NCBI GenBank assembly: GCA_965231815.1
Contig: OZ246890.1
Coordinates: 186,001-250,000, forward strand
Source: JAPPFW01 sp965231815
GTDB lineage: Bacteria > Actinomycetota > Acidimicrobiia > Spongiisociales > Spongiisociaceae
DNA length: 64,000 bases
Direction: 5' to 3'
The notes beneath the pieces were generated by a model. That model was not told the origin of the DNA, ran no database searches, and was given only the letters and a program-made list of their open reading frames with translations. Both the position numbers and the translations under genes were made by a program. Below are positions 1 through 7,809 of the stretch, in pieces; position 1 is the stretch's first letter, and each line of letters begins with the position of its first letter.

Positions 1-1
1 T

Positions 2-343
2 GCGCGGACCTTCATAGCCGGAGACCGCTGCGACACGCTCTATCAATATGACGGATGGTATGAGTCCTGGTCTGTGGATCTCTCCGGATTCAGATCAGTC
101 GACACATTACTGTCGATTGATGGAATCTACATCGTCCTCGCGGACCGATCGTCCCTCGCAGTTGCCTTCAGCAACGAAGGAAACGAGCAATGGAGGTTCC
201 ATTGTGAGGGCACAATCGATGTTGACGAATCACAACTCGACGCCGGGGTCGACACTCCCGACGATCAGGCTTTCGCCGGCACATGTCCAAGCGTCGGAAC
301 CTTCCGACTTGATCCCTCAACCGGCAATCCCATAACCTTCTAG
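2..343 (+). CDS. C-terminal end of an unrecognised protein, cut by window edge
   Basis: The reading frame is open from the first bases of the window to a TAG at 341-343, so only the last 113 residues are visible. The chain is acidic, alternates short hydrophobic strands with turns, and has three scattered cysteines, which would fit a secreted beta-rich or beta-propeller-like domain. I do not recognise the family. The stop codon is the TAG of the CTAG at the end of the adjacent 117-bp repeat, so the insertion sits exactly at, and may define, the end of the gene. The original terminus may therefore have been longer. The frame is judged real because of its codon use and lack of stops; function is unknown. 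Confidence 0.5.
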   Translation, partial: ARTFIAGDRCDTLYQYDGWYESWSVDLSGFRSVDTLLSIDGIYIVLADRSSLAVAFSNEGNEQWRFHCEGTIDVDESQLDAGVDTPDDQAFAGTCPSVGTFRLDPSTGNPITF

Positions 344-457
344 GAGGGTGCTGAGAAACCCCGTACAAAGGGGTTCACCCGCTAACCCATAACTCTCTGA
401 CCAGGCACTTTATCAATCACCGAACCCCGAAAGACTCGTTTTTCAGGACCCTTCTAG
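340..457 (+). mobile_element. 117-bp MITE-like repeat, family 1, copy A
   Basis: First of five copies (others at 7688, 14000, 26719, 48461). It has imperfect terminal inverted repeats: left end GAGGGTGCTGAGAAA, right end, read inward, GAAGGGTCCTGAAAAA. Both ends sit in CTAG. A small internal hairpin (AACCCC...GGGGTT) lies next to the left end and a conserved core reads about GACCAGGCGGTTTGCC, here degenerate. It is too short to encode a transposase. The ends and a YTAR-type flanking tetranucleotide resemble IS5-family elements, so mobilisation by an IS5-type transposase elsewhere is inferred. Confidence 0.8.
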
Positions 458-664
458 CCCTGATTATTCAGGTTCCCACAGACCGACACATGGAAAGCCA
501 GTTCAACATAAGTATCAGGATAAATCCAGCCTCCACCCGTGGGTGACCCTCCAACACCGGCCTGGGATGGGAAACACCGATAGCTGTATTGCCTGGTCAG
601 GAGCGTGATTACGATCGTAATCGACTCATCTGTCAAACCACCATCCATGAATATTCGGGGCTAA
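455..664 (+). repeat. 210-bp repeat, family 2, copy 1
   Basis: This segment resembles 28053-28263 along its whole length; shared blocks include GCCAGTTCAAC near the left end and GCCTGGTCAGGA two thirds along. Its ends are inverted: TAGCCCTGATTATTCAGG on the left, and the complement of the right end reads TAGCCCCGAATATTCATGG. That suggests a second non-autonomous element family. It starts inside the CTAG that closes the family-1 repeat, so the two elements abut and share the TAG. No credible open reading frame lies inside. Confidence 0.65.
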
Positions 665-687
665 GAGCCACGGAATCCACATCACAG

Positions 688-1728
688 CTAGTCCGCGAAG
701 TGGGGCATCACCTCAGAGGCGACCATCTGCTGGCCCGCGAGTGCTGTTTCGAGTCCGGGACCGTGGAAGTATCGGAGGCGGACGATGATCTCTTCCGGTT
801 CGAGGATCTCTCTCCACTCCTCCAGCATCTCTATCCATGTGGCCGGGGAACCGACCAAGGCTCTGTTGCGGAGAACGTGGTCGAGGGTGATGTCGTCCGC
901 TGAACCGACGACCTCGATCCAGGGCTCCCATTTCGGCTTGTAGTAGGCGTTGCCCCGCCGGTAGTAGATCCGATGGTATTCCAGGATGTACCGGCCAAGC
1001 AGGTCTCGTGCGCCTTCGTCGGTGGCGGCAATCGCCGCTTCGCGGAGGATGGCGATCCGAGGAGTCTTTCCCAGCTTGGCACACTCCTCCCTGTACAGCC
1101 CGGCGAGGTGTGCGAGATGAGCGGTCGAGCTGATCGGCCCGGTCTCCCAACCATCGCCAAGGGCAGCGATCTTGACGCCGACATCACTCCAGGCGCCGAC
1201 CCAGACTTCCGGTAGGAGATCGCCCATAGCCGGATCACGAGGAGGAACCGCACCCCGCCACGGGTCATCCTCGGCGAAACGGAAGGGCTCGCCGGAGCGG
1301 AAGGCGTTGATGGCTTCCAGGCCTCTGCGCATCCTCCGGGGTCGCTCCGACAGCTCCACTCCGTAGACATCGAAGTCGTCTTGCAGATAACCGGCGCCGA
1401 CGGTCAGCCGGTACCGACCCGGATACATGGCGTTGATCATGGTCGCATCTTGGATCACGGTCACCGGGTGATAGAGGGGAAGAAGGACGACACCGCTTGC
1501 GAACTTGAGGCGGTCCGTTTCCGCCAGCCCGAACTGAGCGATGAGTTGTGCGTTGTTCACGACCCCATGGGTTCCGGAGTGGGGGCCGTGTCCGCGCCGC
1601 TCACCCTTATACGCATACTCGAAACCCAGCGCGTCGGCCGATTCACACTCCGCCAGGTAGCCGTCTAGGTCCCATCTGCGCTCTCCATCCTGAACGCCGA
1701 CCACAGTCGTGGAGATCGAGAATTTCAT
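688..1728 (-). CDS. Luciferase-like (LLM) flavin/F420-dependent oxidoreductase
   Basis: A 346-residue cytosolic TIM-barrel enzyme of the bacterial luciferase superfamily, whose members use reduced FMN or F420 to oxidise or reduce small organic substrates. The first strand (MKFSISTTVV), the FEYAYKGERRGHGPHS loop, LKFASGVVLLPLYHPV and YRLTVGAGYLQDDF follow the family pattern, and the length is usual. ATG 1728 is preceded by GGGAG. It lies 200 bp downstream of the cyclase gene on the same strand and probably belongs to the same catabolic set. The substrate cannot be read from the sequence. Whether the cofactor is F420 or FMN is open; F420 is common for such actinobacterial paralogues. Confidence 0.85.
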   Translation of the reverse strand: MKFSISTTVVGVQDGERRWDLDGYLAECESADALGFEYAYKGERRGHGPHSGTHGVVNNAQLIAQFGLAETDRLKFASGVVLLPLYHPVTVIQDATMINAMYPGRYRLTVGAGYLQDDFDVYGVELSERPRRMRRGLEAINAFRSGEPFRFAEDDPWRGAVPPRDPAMGDLLPEVWVGAWSDVGVKIAALGDGWETGPISSTAHLAHLAGLYREECAKLGKTPRIAILREAAIAATDEGARDLLGRYILEYHRIYYRRGNAYYKPKWEPWIEVVGSADDITLDHVLRNRALVGSPATWIEMLEEWREILEPEEIIVRLRYFHGPGLETALAGQQMVASEVMPHFAD

Positions 1729-1930
1729 AGGGGAACTCCCGGTGTTTGGGCGTTACGTATTGTAATCAGTCTCACTACCGATAACGCAGGTCGGATAGAC
1801 GCTTGACATAGCAGCGAGCGGCGAGGCAGCCGGCAGGCATCGATTCCCGGTTCCGGGCGACCGCGGCGGGGTGGACGGTGGTGGGATCATGACCGGGGGG
1901 GCGGCTATCTGCATCGTTTCGGTAGAACGC
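1729..1930. other. Gap between oxidoreductase and cyclase genes
   Basis: About 200 bp without a credible gene. A TTGACA occurs on the plus strand near 1802, but no matching -10 box and no plus-strand gene follow it. On the minus strand the gap could hold a promoter for the luciferase-family gene, but I see no clear boxes. Confidence 0.3.
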
Positions 1931-2860
1931 TCAAAACACGGCCAGCGGATTGACGGCCGAACCCGTTCCTCCCGGAAGCCGAAGAGGAGAGATCATGTAG
2001 AGGAATTCCCATCTGGATTCCTCAACACACACCGTGGCAAGAGCCTCGAGATCGACGTTGTCCAGCAGGATCAAGCCCATCGACGCCTGGGCGATCTGAT
2101 GGAAAGCCCAGGGATGCTCGGTGTACGGAAGCGGCAGGCGTTCGAAACAGTCTCCTCCGTAAACCGCCACCTCGCGCAGGTGGAGCCAACGTACGCAGGC
2201 GGGGGAAAGCCCGGCCCGTCGATTGACATCCTCTGCTCCGGATTCAGCCTCTCGCGCTCCCAGGCCTGACCGAACAAGCACGACATCGCCCGTGCCGACC
2301 TCGAGGCCCGCCCACTCGGCGGCCGCGTCCAGGTCATCTTCGGTGATGTACTCGTCAGGCTCCAACCAACGCCGTCCGAGCGACGCGGGGATGTCGAGCA
2401 GCACGCCCCGAGTCACGATGCCCTCCTTGGCAGCCAGGACGGAGCCGAACTGCAGGCCGGTGCGGCTCACGATGGCTTCAGCGGTGCGACCGTTGTAGAG
2501 GGCGCCTCGGTAGTTGGAGTGCGCCACCGCGTCGATGTGCGTGACGGTGAACGAGTGCGGCACGATGGTCACTTGGTCCACCGCCGTGGGAGGTTGTTCG
2601 AAGCCTTTGAACAACATCATGTGGACCGTGGGGAAGTAGTTCTTGGTGGAGCGCTCGGTGTCGAGGTCGAAGGAGGTGGAGACGACTCGTCCGGTGCGAA
2701 CCAGGCTGATGGCTCTGAGCGTGTGGGCCGGCGTCGCGTGGTTGAGCGTTCCTCTCTCGTCATCCCAGCCCCAGCGTCCCCAGTTCTTCACCTCCTCGAA
2801 CAGGGCGTCGAGGTCTCCCTCCCTCGGGACGCCGCCGGAGTCGTCTGAGGTTGTCGTCAC
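1931..2860 (-). CDS. Cyclase family (kynurenine-formamidase-like) metal hydrolase
   Basis: A 309-residue protein of the cyclase superfamily (Pfam Cyclase type), metal-dependent hydrolases that open amide or lactone bonds; kynurenine formamidase and polyketide cyclases are relatives. The metal-site region reads THIDAVAHS, a variant of the family HxGTHxDxxxH motif, preceded by MMLFKGFEQPPT. Further family features are GVLLDIPASLG and GDVVLVRSG. At about 310 residues it belongs to the longer plant/actinobacterial-type branch. Its ATG at 2860 overlaps the stop of the upstream flavoprotein gene (2857) by four bases, implying translational coupling. A hydrolytic step after flavoprotein oxidation in one pathway is inference. 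Confidence 0.8.
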   Translation of the reverse strand: MTTTSDDSGGVPREGDLDALFEEVKNWGRWGWDDERGTLNHATPAHTLRAISLVRTGRVVSTSFDLDTERSTKNYFPTVHMMLFKGFEQPPTAVDQVTIVPHSFTVTHIDAVAHSNYRGALYNGRTAEAIVSRTGLQFGSVLAAKEGIVTRGVLLDIPASLGRRWLEPDEYITEDDLDAAAEWAGLEVGTGDVVLVRSGLGAREAESGAEDVNRRAGLSPACVRWLHLREVAVYGGDCFERLPLPYTEHPWAFHQIAQASMGLILLDNVDLEALATVCVEESRWEFLYMISPLRLPGGTGSAVNPLAVF

Positions 2861-4338
2861 GCTCTGGCCTGATTGAAGGAATGATTCACGGCGTGGTAGC
2901 CGGCCAGACGACCGAATACAAGCCCACGGAGGACCGAAGTTGCGCCCACATACTTGTCGCGGTAGATGCCCGTCATCTCACCGGCGGCGTAGAGGCCGGG
3001 AATTGGGATTCCGTCCACGTCGACGACGCGGGCCGTGTGATCGGTGCCGATGCCTCCCATCGTGAACACGTTCGCACAGGTAACCGGGTAGCAATAGAAC
3101 GGTGGTGTGTCGAGCGAGCGCGCCCAATTCGACTTCGGCGGAGTCAGACCATCCGTCGAAAGCCCATCAAGCCCCACCGCGTCGAACTGCGAGTCGTCTT
3201 GAGGGACAGCGGCGTTGTAGGAAGCTACCGTGGCAGCCAGCGACTCCCCGTCGACTCCTATCAGCGCCGCCAACCCCTCCACCGTATCCGCCTGATGAGG
3301 CTCGTAGACCTTGTCTCGCAAGACTGCCTTTCGGTAGTGCGGCAATGTCATGGTCTTCGAGTCGAACACGGCGTATCCGGTCTGGCTCGGTTGTCGTTGG
3401 ACGGCGCGTCCGACCAGATCGTAGAGGTAATCCATGGATGTGGCGCCCTCGTCCATGAAGCGGTCCCCTGAATTGTTGACCATGAGGCTGTAGGGCACGG
3501 TTTCCATGACGGCTGCAAACGTCATCAGCCCGGACGCTGCGCCTGCTGTCCGCGGGTCGGCGGGAAGGGGGTGGAACTGATTCCATTGCCCGGTGGGTTT
3601 CGCTCCGACGTCGAGCGCCATCCGGATTCCTTCTCCACGGTTGTGGGCGCCTCCCCGTGAGACCGTAGGAAGATCGAATCCGATGTAGCGAGCCATCATC
3701 TCGGAGTTCCCCTCGAAGCCGCCACTGGCGAGGATCACCGCCGGCGCATCGAGGCGCGAGAGCACCCCTGCGCGGTTGCGCGCCCTGACACCCGCTACGG
3801 ATCCCTCCTCATCAAGCAGGAGGCGTACGGCGGTCGTCTCGTAGAGGACTTCGACGGCGAGTGCCCGGTCGTTGTTCGGTCCGAAGAATAGGCCCCGGGA
3901 AGCGTCCTCTACCCGCGAGAAGAACTGCTGGACGATGGCCGCTCCGGCACCTTCGGGTTGGATCCGGGTGTCGCTCGAGGTTAGGAAAACCCGTGGCCCC
4001 GGAGCGAACCGGAGTCCGTAACCCTCGGCCCATTGGACTGCTTCCGACGACTGCTGGGCGAGTACCTGGACGTACTCCTCCGAAGCGTCCGTCTTGGCGC
4101 GGAGCCTGTCGATAAAGTCGTCGTTGATCGTATGGACATCTTTCATGCGGAAGGTGGCGGTGCTGTACCGGGTGTTACCACCCCGATTAACACGAGAAGC
4201 GCGTTCGAGCACCGCAATCCGCGCGTCGTCGGCGCCGCGATCCACGATGCGCTCAATCGACGCGAGCGAGGCGGAGAGTCCAGCTACGCCGGCGCCGACG
4301 ATGATCACGTCGTATCTCTCGGTTATGACCCCGCTCAT
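2857..4338 (-). CDS. FAD-dependent oxidoreductase, fumarate reductase/tricarballylate dehydrogenase type
   Basis: A flavoprotein of the FAD_binding_2 family. The N-terminal dinucleotide motif is YDVIIVGAGVAGLSAS, followed by the RGGNTRYS flavin-contact segment, the GGFEGNSEMMARY region and a C-terminal YAAGEMTG...YVGATSVLRGLVFGR FAD-binding signature. This pattern is typical of tricarballylate dehydrogenase (TcuA) and 3-ketosteroid-dehydrogenase-like enzymes. I start it at ATG 4338 (MSGVITERYD), which places the motif near the N terminus; an ATG at 4380 would add 14 non-homologous residues. It overlaps the cyclase by ATGA. Upstream on the same strand lies a decayed membrane-protein gene, perhaps once the matching uptake protein. 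The substrate is unknown. Confidence 0.85.
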   Translation of the reverse strand: MSGVITERYDVIIVGAGVAGLSASLASIERIVDRGADDARIAVLERASRVNRGGNTRYSTATFRMKDVHTINDDFIDRLRAKTDASEEYVQVLAQQSSEAVQWAEGYGLRFAPGPRVFLTSSDTRIQPEGAGAAIVQQFFSRVEDASRGLFFGPNNDRALAVEVLYETTAVRLLLDEEGSVAGVRARNRAGVLSRLDAPAVILASGGFEGNSEMMARYIGFDLPTVSRGGAHNRGEGIRMALDVGAKPTGQWNQFHPLPADPRTAGAASGLMTFAAVMETVPYSLMVNNSGDRFMDEGATSMDYLYDLVGRAVQRQPSQTGYAVFDSKTMTLPHYRKAVLRDKVYEPHQADTVEGLAALIGVDGESLAATVASYNAAVPQDDSQFDAVGLDGLSTDGLTPPKSNWARSLDTPPFYCYPVTCANVFTMGGIGTDHTARVVDVDGIPIPGLYAAGEMTGIYRDKYVGATSVLRGLVFGRLAGYHAVNHSFNQARA

Positions 4339-4380
4339 CACGCTTCGTACACCTCGACAGGTCCATGTCGTCGATATCAA

Positions 4381-4960
4381 TCTTGGACCTTTCCAGGGCC
4401 GGCCCGAGCGGTGGCCTGGATCGGTCCGGTGAGCATGCTAACCGTATCTGCGCCCGCCAAGGCGAATTGCAAGAAGATCAACCCAGCCACCAGCCCCGAG
4501 ACGACCATCATCACAAGGAGGCCCGACTCGATGGCGTCCTACCCGATCGGGACCACCGCTACCCTGGCCGCGGCCACCGGTCCCACACTATCCCAGTGCC
4601 CGGGTGGTGTTTAACCCGGTCGGGCTGGATGGGACCCATTCTGCGAGACACTCCTGAGGGCCACAGAGCACGAGGTCGGAACCGGAGGGCTGCCCCACCA
4701 GACCACAGGATCAGCATCGACAACAAGGTGAAAGCGTAGATCGAGAGCACGGTGGCTAGGAACCGCCCACGACGACCAACGTTGGTCCCGATGTGATCGA
4801 CCAGCCCGATGGACAATGGGGAGGGGAGGCAGATGAGGATGGTCATCCGGGGAGAGCCGCGGTTTTCCTCCTCGAAGGCCGGAAAGCTGGTGATGAATTG
4901 GCCGAGGATACCCTGGCCGACGTCGGTCGCCTCGACCGTACAGGACGGTCCCGCCCTCCA
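4381..4960 (-). pseudogene. Decayed membrane-protein gene
   Basis: No intact gene spans this stretch, but the minus strand still encodes convincing membrane-protein pieces in different frames. Near 4960-4690 one frame reads GQFITSFPAFEEENRGSPRM, then a segment about SIGLVDHIGTNVGRRG and a hydrophobic helix about FLATVLSIYAFTLLSM. Near 4545-4385 another frame reads ESGLLVMMVVSGLVAGLIF and ends in a stop at about 4381. A frame change and at least one stop separate them. It lies immediately upstream of the flavoprotein gene on the same strand, so a lost transporter for that pathway is a reasonable guess. I do not recognise the family. Confidence 0.45.
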
Positions 4961-5063
4961 CGCCCGTATCGCAGGATTATGTCCCCAGGCCGCGTTACGA
5001 TCTGACCTACAAGTCCTACGAGAACGCGCTCACCCCATCTATGGACTACAGGAGAAGGATACG

Positions 5064-5237
5064 TTGACAACGATCACCGACCGAACAACTCAACTAGGGT
5101 TGTTTGACGAAACCGAGTGTGTGGCTGAGACTCCAGGCTATTATCGCGACCAGATCATAACTTGTATAGGTAACAAGCGATCCTTGCTAGGTCCTATTGG
5201 GGAAGCGGTGGCCAAAGTATCATCACGATTCGGAAAA
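5064..5237 (+). pseudogene. N-terminal stub of a DNA adenine methylase
   Basis: TTG 5064 is preceded by a strong GGAGAAGG ribosome-binding site (5051-5058). The frame reads 58 residues including YRDQIITCIGNKRSLLGPIG, which matches the start of D12-class adenine-N6 methylases, where the aromatic residue and the IGNK segment precede the S-adenosylmethionine-binding loop. The homology ends at about residue 58, before any catalytic DPPY motif, and the same frame then runs through EcoRI-like DNA in the wrong frame to a stop at 5334-5336. The simplest explanation is an internal deletion that joined methylase and endonuclease genes out of frame. Confidence 0.7.
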
Positions 5238-5238
5238 A

Positions 5239-5733
5239 TTCCAGTGCCACTTCGACAACACTTCAATGAGGCCCGACGGGGGTATATTGTCGATGTTGGA
5301 CAAAGACAACAATATCCGTCCCATACTCATTACTGAGGCAAAAAATCAAGGTACCAATGACCAACGGGTAAGAGAGGGCCTGAAACGACAAGCGAGGGGC
5401 AATGCCATCGAGCGACTAGGGAAAAACGTCATCGGATTCAGGACGGCAATGATGTCGGAGGCAATAGTACCTTTCATTTGCTTCGGATACGGATGCGATT
5501 TCGCCGACGACAGCAGCATCCTCGATAGAGTCACGACCATCGCCATGTTCGGCCCGTTGAACCGAATCAACGTTCTGAATCAGGGAGAATCAGGTTCCTT
5601 CAATCGGGGCAGCTTCTTTTTCCGAGAAGCTCGTTGGGCCATTGATGAGATGTCTGAGTTGATGTTCAAGGTGGCGAAGCGTTCCGTGTACTACTACTTT
5701 GCGCGCTACGGCAACGAGGCCTTCCGTCCTTAG
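5239..5733 (+). pseudogene. EcoRI-family restriction endonuclease, N-terminally truncated
   Basis: The frame from about 5239 to TAG 5731-5733 resembles EcoRI/RsrI. It contains MRPDGGILSM, then ILITEAKNQG, then GNAIERLGKN. The catalytic Asp, Glu and Lys are spaced D-20-E-2-K, the same as Asp91, Glu111 and Lys113 of EcoRI. The final third (ILDRVTTIAMFGPLNRINV, EMSELMFKV) also follows EcoRI. About 80 N-terminal residues of the family are missing, and only methylase-derived DNA stands in their place. The catalytic core is complete, but there is no credible start other than ATG 5197, which would give a shifted, non-homologous leader. Activity is unlikely but cannot be excluded. Confidence 0.75.
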
Positions 5734-5854
5734 ATACCTGGCTTGGTGTTGATGGACGATACAGGGGTCGGACGGAGCTCGCCATACCCGATCCTATATG
5801 ACAGGGCATCAACCGCCCTCGCGTGAGCGAGTTGTCGACGGGTTTGTACCCCGT

Positions 5855-6787
5855 TCATGGGGCTCCGGGAACTTCGATCTCGTCGTGGGGGAACCCGACC
5901 ATGAAAGCAAAGTCGCCGGGGTTGACGATCGTCGGCGTGGTCACCGCCATCAAGAGGATGCCGGGCCGGTCGGTCTCGAACTCCTCCCAGACCTCCCCCG
6001 TGGCGGGGCTGTTGATCCATCCGAGACGGCCCGCGGGAATCTCTCTGCCGACCGAATCGGTCGACACGCTGCTTTGGAGGATGCCGCTCGTGGAAGCGAG
6101 GAACAGCGGCCGCTCGCGGATGACGGGCAATCGCGACGGGCCGGTGGGACTACCGCCGAGATGGCCCCGGTAGCGCAGCGTGTTCAGGGCGCCTTCGACA
6201 CCGGCGGCCGGGGAAGGCAGGCTCGCCCCCCCGAACTCGGGAAGGAAGCCCGAGAGGCCGAGTTCGACGGCTGTCGCGCTGACCTGGCCCCCCGGCCGGA
6301 AGCCCACGACGACCGGGAGGTATCCGAACGAGGAGGTGAGTTCGAGATCTCCGGCATCATAAGAATACCACAGCGCCATGTTGGGCGTCCCCGAGTGCAG
6401 GTCGATGACGCATTCCGAATGCTGGTAGACGACGGTTGCGACGGCGTGAGCGACCTGGTCGGTGAGAAACCCGCTCGGTGCTCCTGGAAAGCGCCGGTTC
6501 AAGTACAGGTGGTCGGGCGAGACTCGGGTGCCTACCTGGAGGGCGGGGAGGTTCACGGCCGGCGCCAGCAGAACCGTGCCCTTCAGTTGCTCCTGCATCA
6601 GGCGTTGCTCCAGATTGTGCACCGCGATCGACCCGAGCGGTTTGTCGCCGTACAGCCCGGCGACGATCGCCGTCGCCGGTCCCGGAGTGGCGCCGCGGAG
6701 CTCGACGAATCGGACCTGCCATGGCGCCCCGTCGATCCGGCGTCCGACAGGAACACTCCACTCTCGCCGTGTGATGGCCGATGTCAT
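5855..6787 (-). CDS. Succinylglutamate desuccinylase/aspartoacylase family protein
   Basis: A 310-residue protein with the fold marks of the AstE/AspA zinc carboxypeptidase-like family: AIVAGLYGDKPLGSIAV, then YLNRRFPG, then CVIDLHSGTPN, and a C-terminal beta domain (GWINSPATGEV) seen in family members linked to amide or ester deacylation. The family's first zinc-binding motif, normally HGxE, reads YGDK, so both the His and the Glu ligand are replaced while the later DLHS histidine remains. It is either a divergent metal site or a non-catalytic homologue. It is the last gene of the minus-strand acyl-CoA cluster. No clear ribosome-binding site precedes ATG 6787, so the start is uncertain. Confidence 0.7.
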   Translation of the reverse strand: MTSAITRREWSVPVGRRIDGAPWQVRFVELRGATPGPATAIVAGLYGDKPLGSIAVHNLEQRLMQEQLKGTVLLAPAVNLPALQVGTRVSPDHLYLNRRFPGAPSGFLTDQVAHAVATVVYQHSECVIDLHSGTPNMALWYSYDAGDLELTSSFGYLPVVVGFRPGGQVSATAVELGLSGFLPEFGGASLPSPAAGVEGALNTLRYRGHLGGSPTGPSRLPVIRERPLFLASTSGILQSSVSTDSVGREIPAGRLGWINSPATGEVWEEFETDRPGILLMAVTTPTIVNPGDFAFMVGFPHDEIEVPGAP

Positions 6788-6911
6788 GCGACTATCGATT
6801 CAACTGTCGGCATGCGTCGGCATGGACCTTTGCGGGCACCTGGTTCGTCAGGTTGGGAGATCCCCGACGTCAAGCGAGCACTCTCCAAATCGGGATGTCG
6901 AGGTCGCCGTG

Positions 6912-7664
6912 TCAAGGTCGGTCCTTGCGAGACGATCTCGAGCGGGTGTCCTCCCAGATCCGGTCGGCAATGGGATGCTCTGCTTCCTCGATGACGTGCG
7001 CGAGGAGGCCCGCTGAGCGAGCGACGATTGAAAGCCCCCGAGCGAACCGCGGAGGCAGTCCCATGTCGGACACGATGGCGCCAATCGCTCCGGCGGCATT
7101 CATCGGTACGGTCCTGCCCTTGGCTTCGCTCAGAGCATCTTCTACCAGGAGCGCCGTTAGGAAGTGCTCTTCCGGGAGATCTTGATCGACTTGGACACGT
7201 CTGAGTGCTGCGACCCGGTTGTCACCGTCTCGATGGATGGGGTGGCCGAAGCCGGGGATCACCACGCCATCCCTCAACCAGGCGGCCACGCTTTCTGACA
7301 CGAATCGCTCTCGCGTCTCAGGTGTGGAGTCGCGCACCAACCGCGCCAGCATCTTGGCAGCCTGCTCTGTCGTACCGAGCAGGGCAGGACCGGCCCCGAG
7401 CAGACCGGCGGCGACCGCACCCTGGAGGCTGTCAGGCGCCCCGCGATAGGTGAGGCGCGCCGCAATGGCGGATGGAGTGAGGCCGTGCTCCGCGAGGGTC
7501 ACCAACATGGCGTCGATCATCGACGCGACCGGTCGGTCAGGCATCGTTCCGATCGTGAGCAGGTAGAGCATCGCCGCGAAGCCGGTGCCGCCGATCAATT
7601 CCTCGCTCAGGTCGAACCCGTGGATGGTGATCCGGTCTCCACTCGCATCGGCCAGTCCCGGCAT
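6912..7664 (-). CDS. Citrate synthase-like / citryl-CoA lyase-like protein
   Basis: A 250-residue short citrate-synthase-fold protein. GFGHPIHRDGDNR carries the His of the family active site, and LTYRGAPDSLQGAVAAGLLGAG matches the small citryl-CoA-lyase-type paralogues, which lack the N-terminal third of citrate synthase (about 430 residues). Members cleave or form acyl-CoA by retro-Claisen chemistry. It lies 23 bp upstream of a 117-bp repeat that separates it from the acyl-CoA ligase gene. The surrounding mutase and ligase suggest cleavage of a branched hydroxyacyl-CoA; that is inference. Confidence 0.75.
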   Translation of the reverse strand: MPGLADASGDRITIHGFDLSEELIGGTGFAAMLYLLTIGTMPDRPVASMIDAMLVTLAEHGLTPSAIAARLTYRGAPDSLQGAVAAGLLGAGPALLGTTEQAAKMLARLVRDSTPETRERFVSESVAAWLRDGVVIPGFGHPIHRDGDNRVAALRRVQVDQDLPEEHFLTALLVEDALSEAKGRTVPMNAAGAIGAIVSDMGLPPRFARGLSIVARSAGLLAHVIEEAEHPIADRIWEDTRSRSSRKDRP

Positions 7665-7687
7665 TCAGATCTCTTCTCGGATCGTCA

Positions 7688-7804
7688 TAGGAGGGTCCTG
7701 AAAAACGAATCTTACGGGGTTCGGTCGTCGACAAACCGCCTGGTCAGGGAGGGTTGGGTTAGCGGCGGAACCCCTTTGTACGGGGTTTCTCAGCACCCTC
7801 CTAG
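7688..7804 (-). mobile_element. 117-bp MITE-like repeat, family 1, copy B
   Basis: Inverted relative to copy A. The left end is GAGGGTCCTGAAAAACGA and the right end GGGGTTTCTCAGCACCCTC, closing in CTAG. The core CAAACCGCCTGGTCAG is well conserved. It lies between the acyl-CoA ligase gene (stop 7810) and the citryl-CoA-lyase-like gene (start 7664), i.e. inside an apparent operon, where it could add a hairpin or break cotranscription. Confidence 0.85.
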
Positions 7805-7809
7805 ACATC

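Noticed and set aside
4793..5060. Plus-strand frames upstream of the methylase stub
   Set aside because: Antisense to the decayed membrane-protein gene; TTG 5064 with GGAGAAGG is the better start.
5798..6994. 398-codon plus-strand frame opposite the aspartoacylase-like gene
   Set aside because: Its sequence is arginine/glycine-rich shadow coding; the minus-strand frame has clear family motifs.
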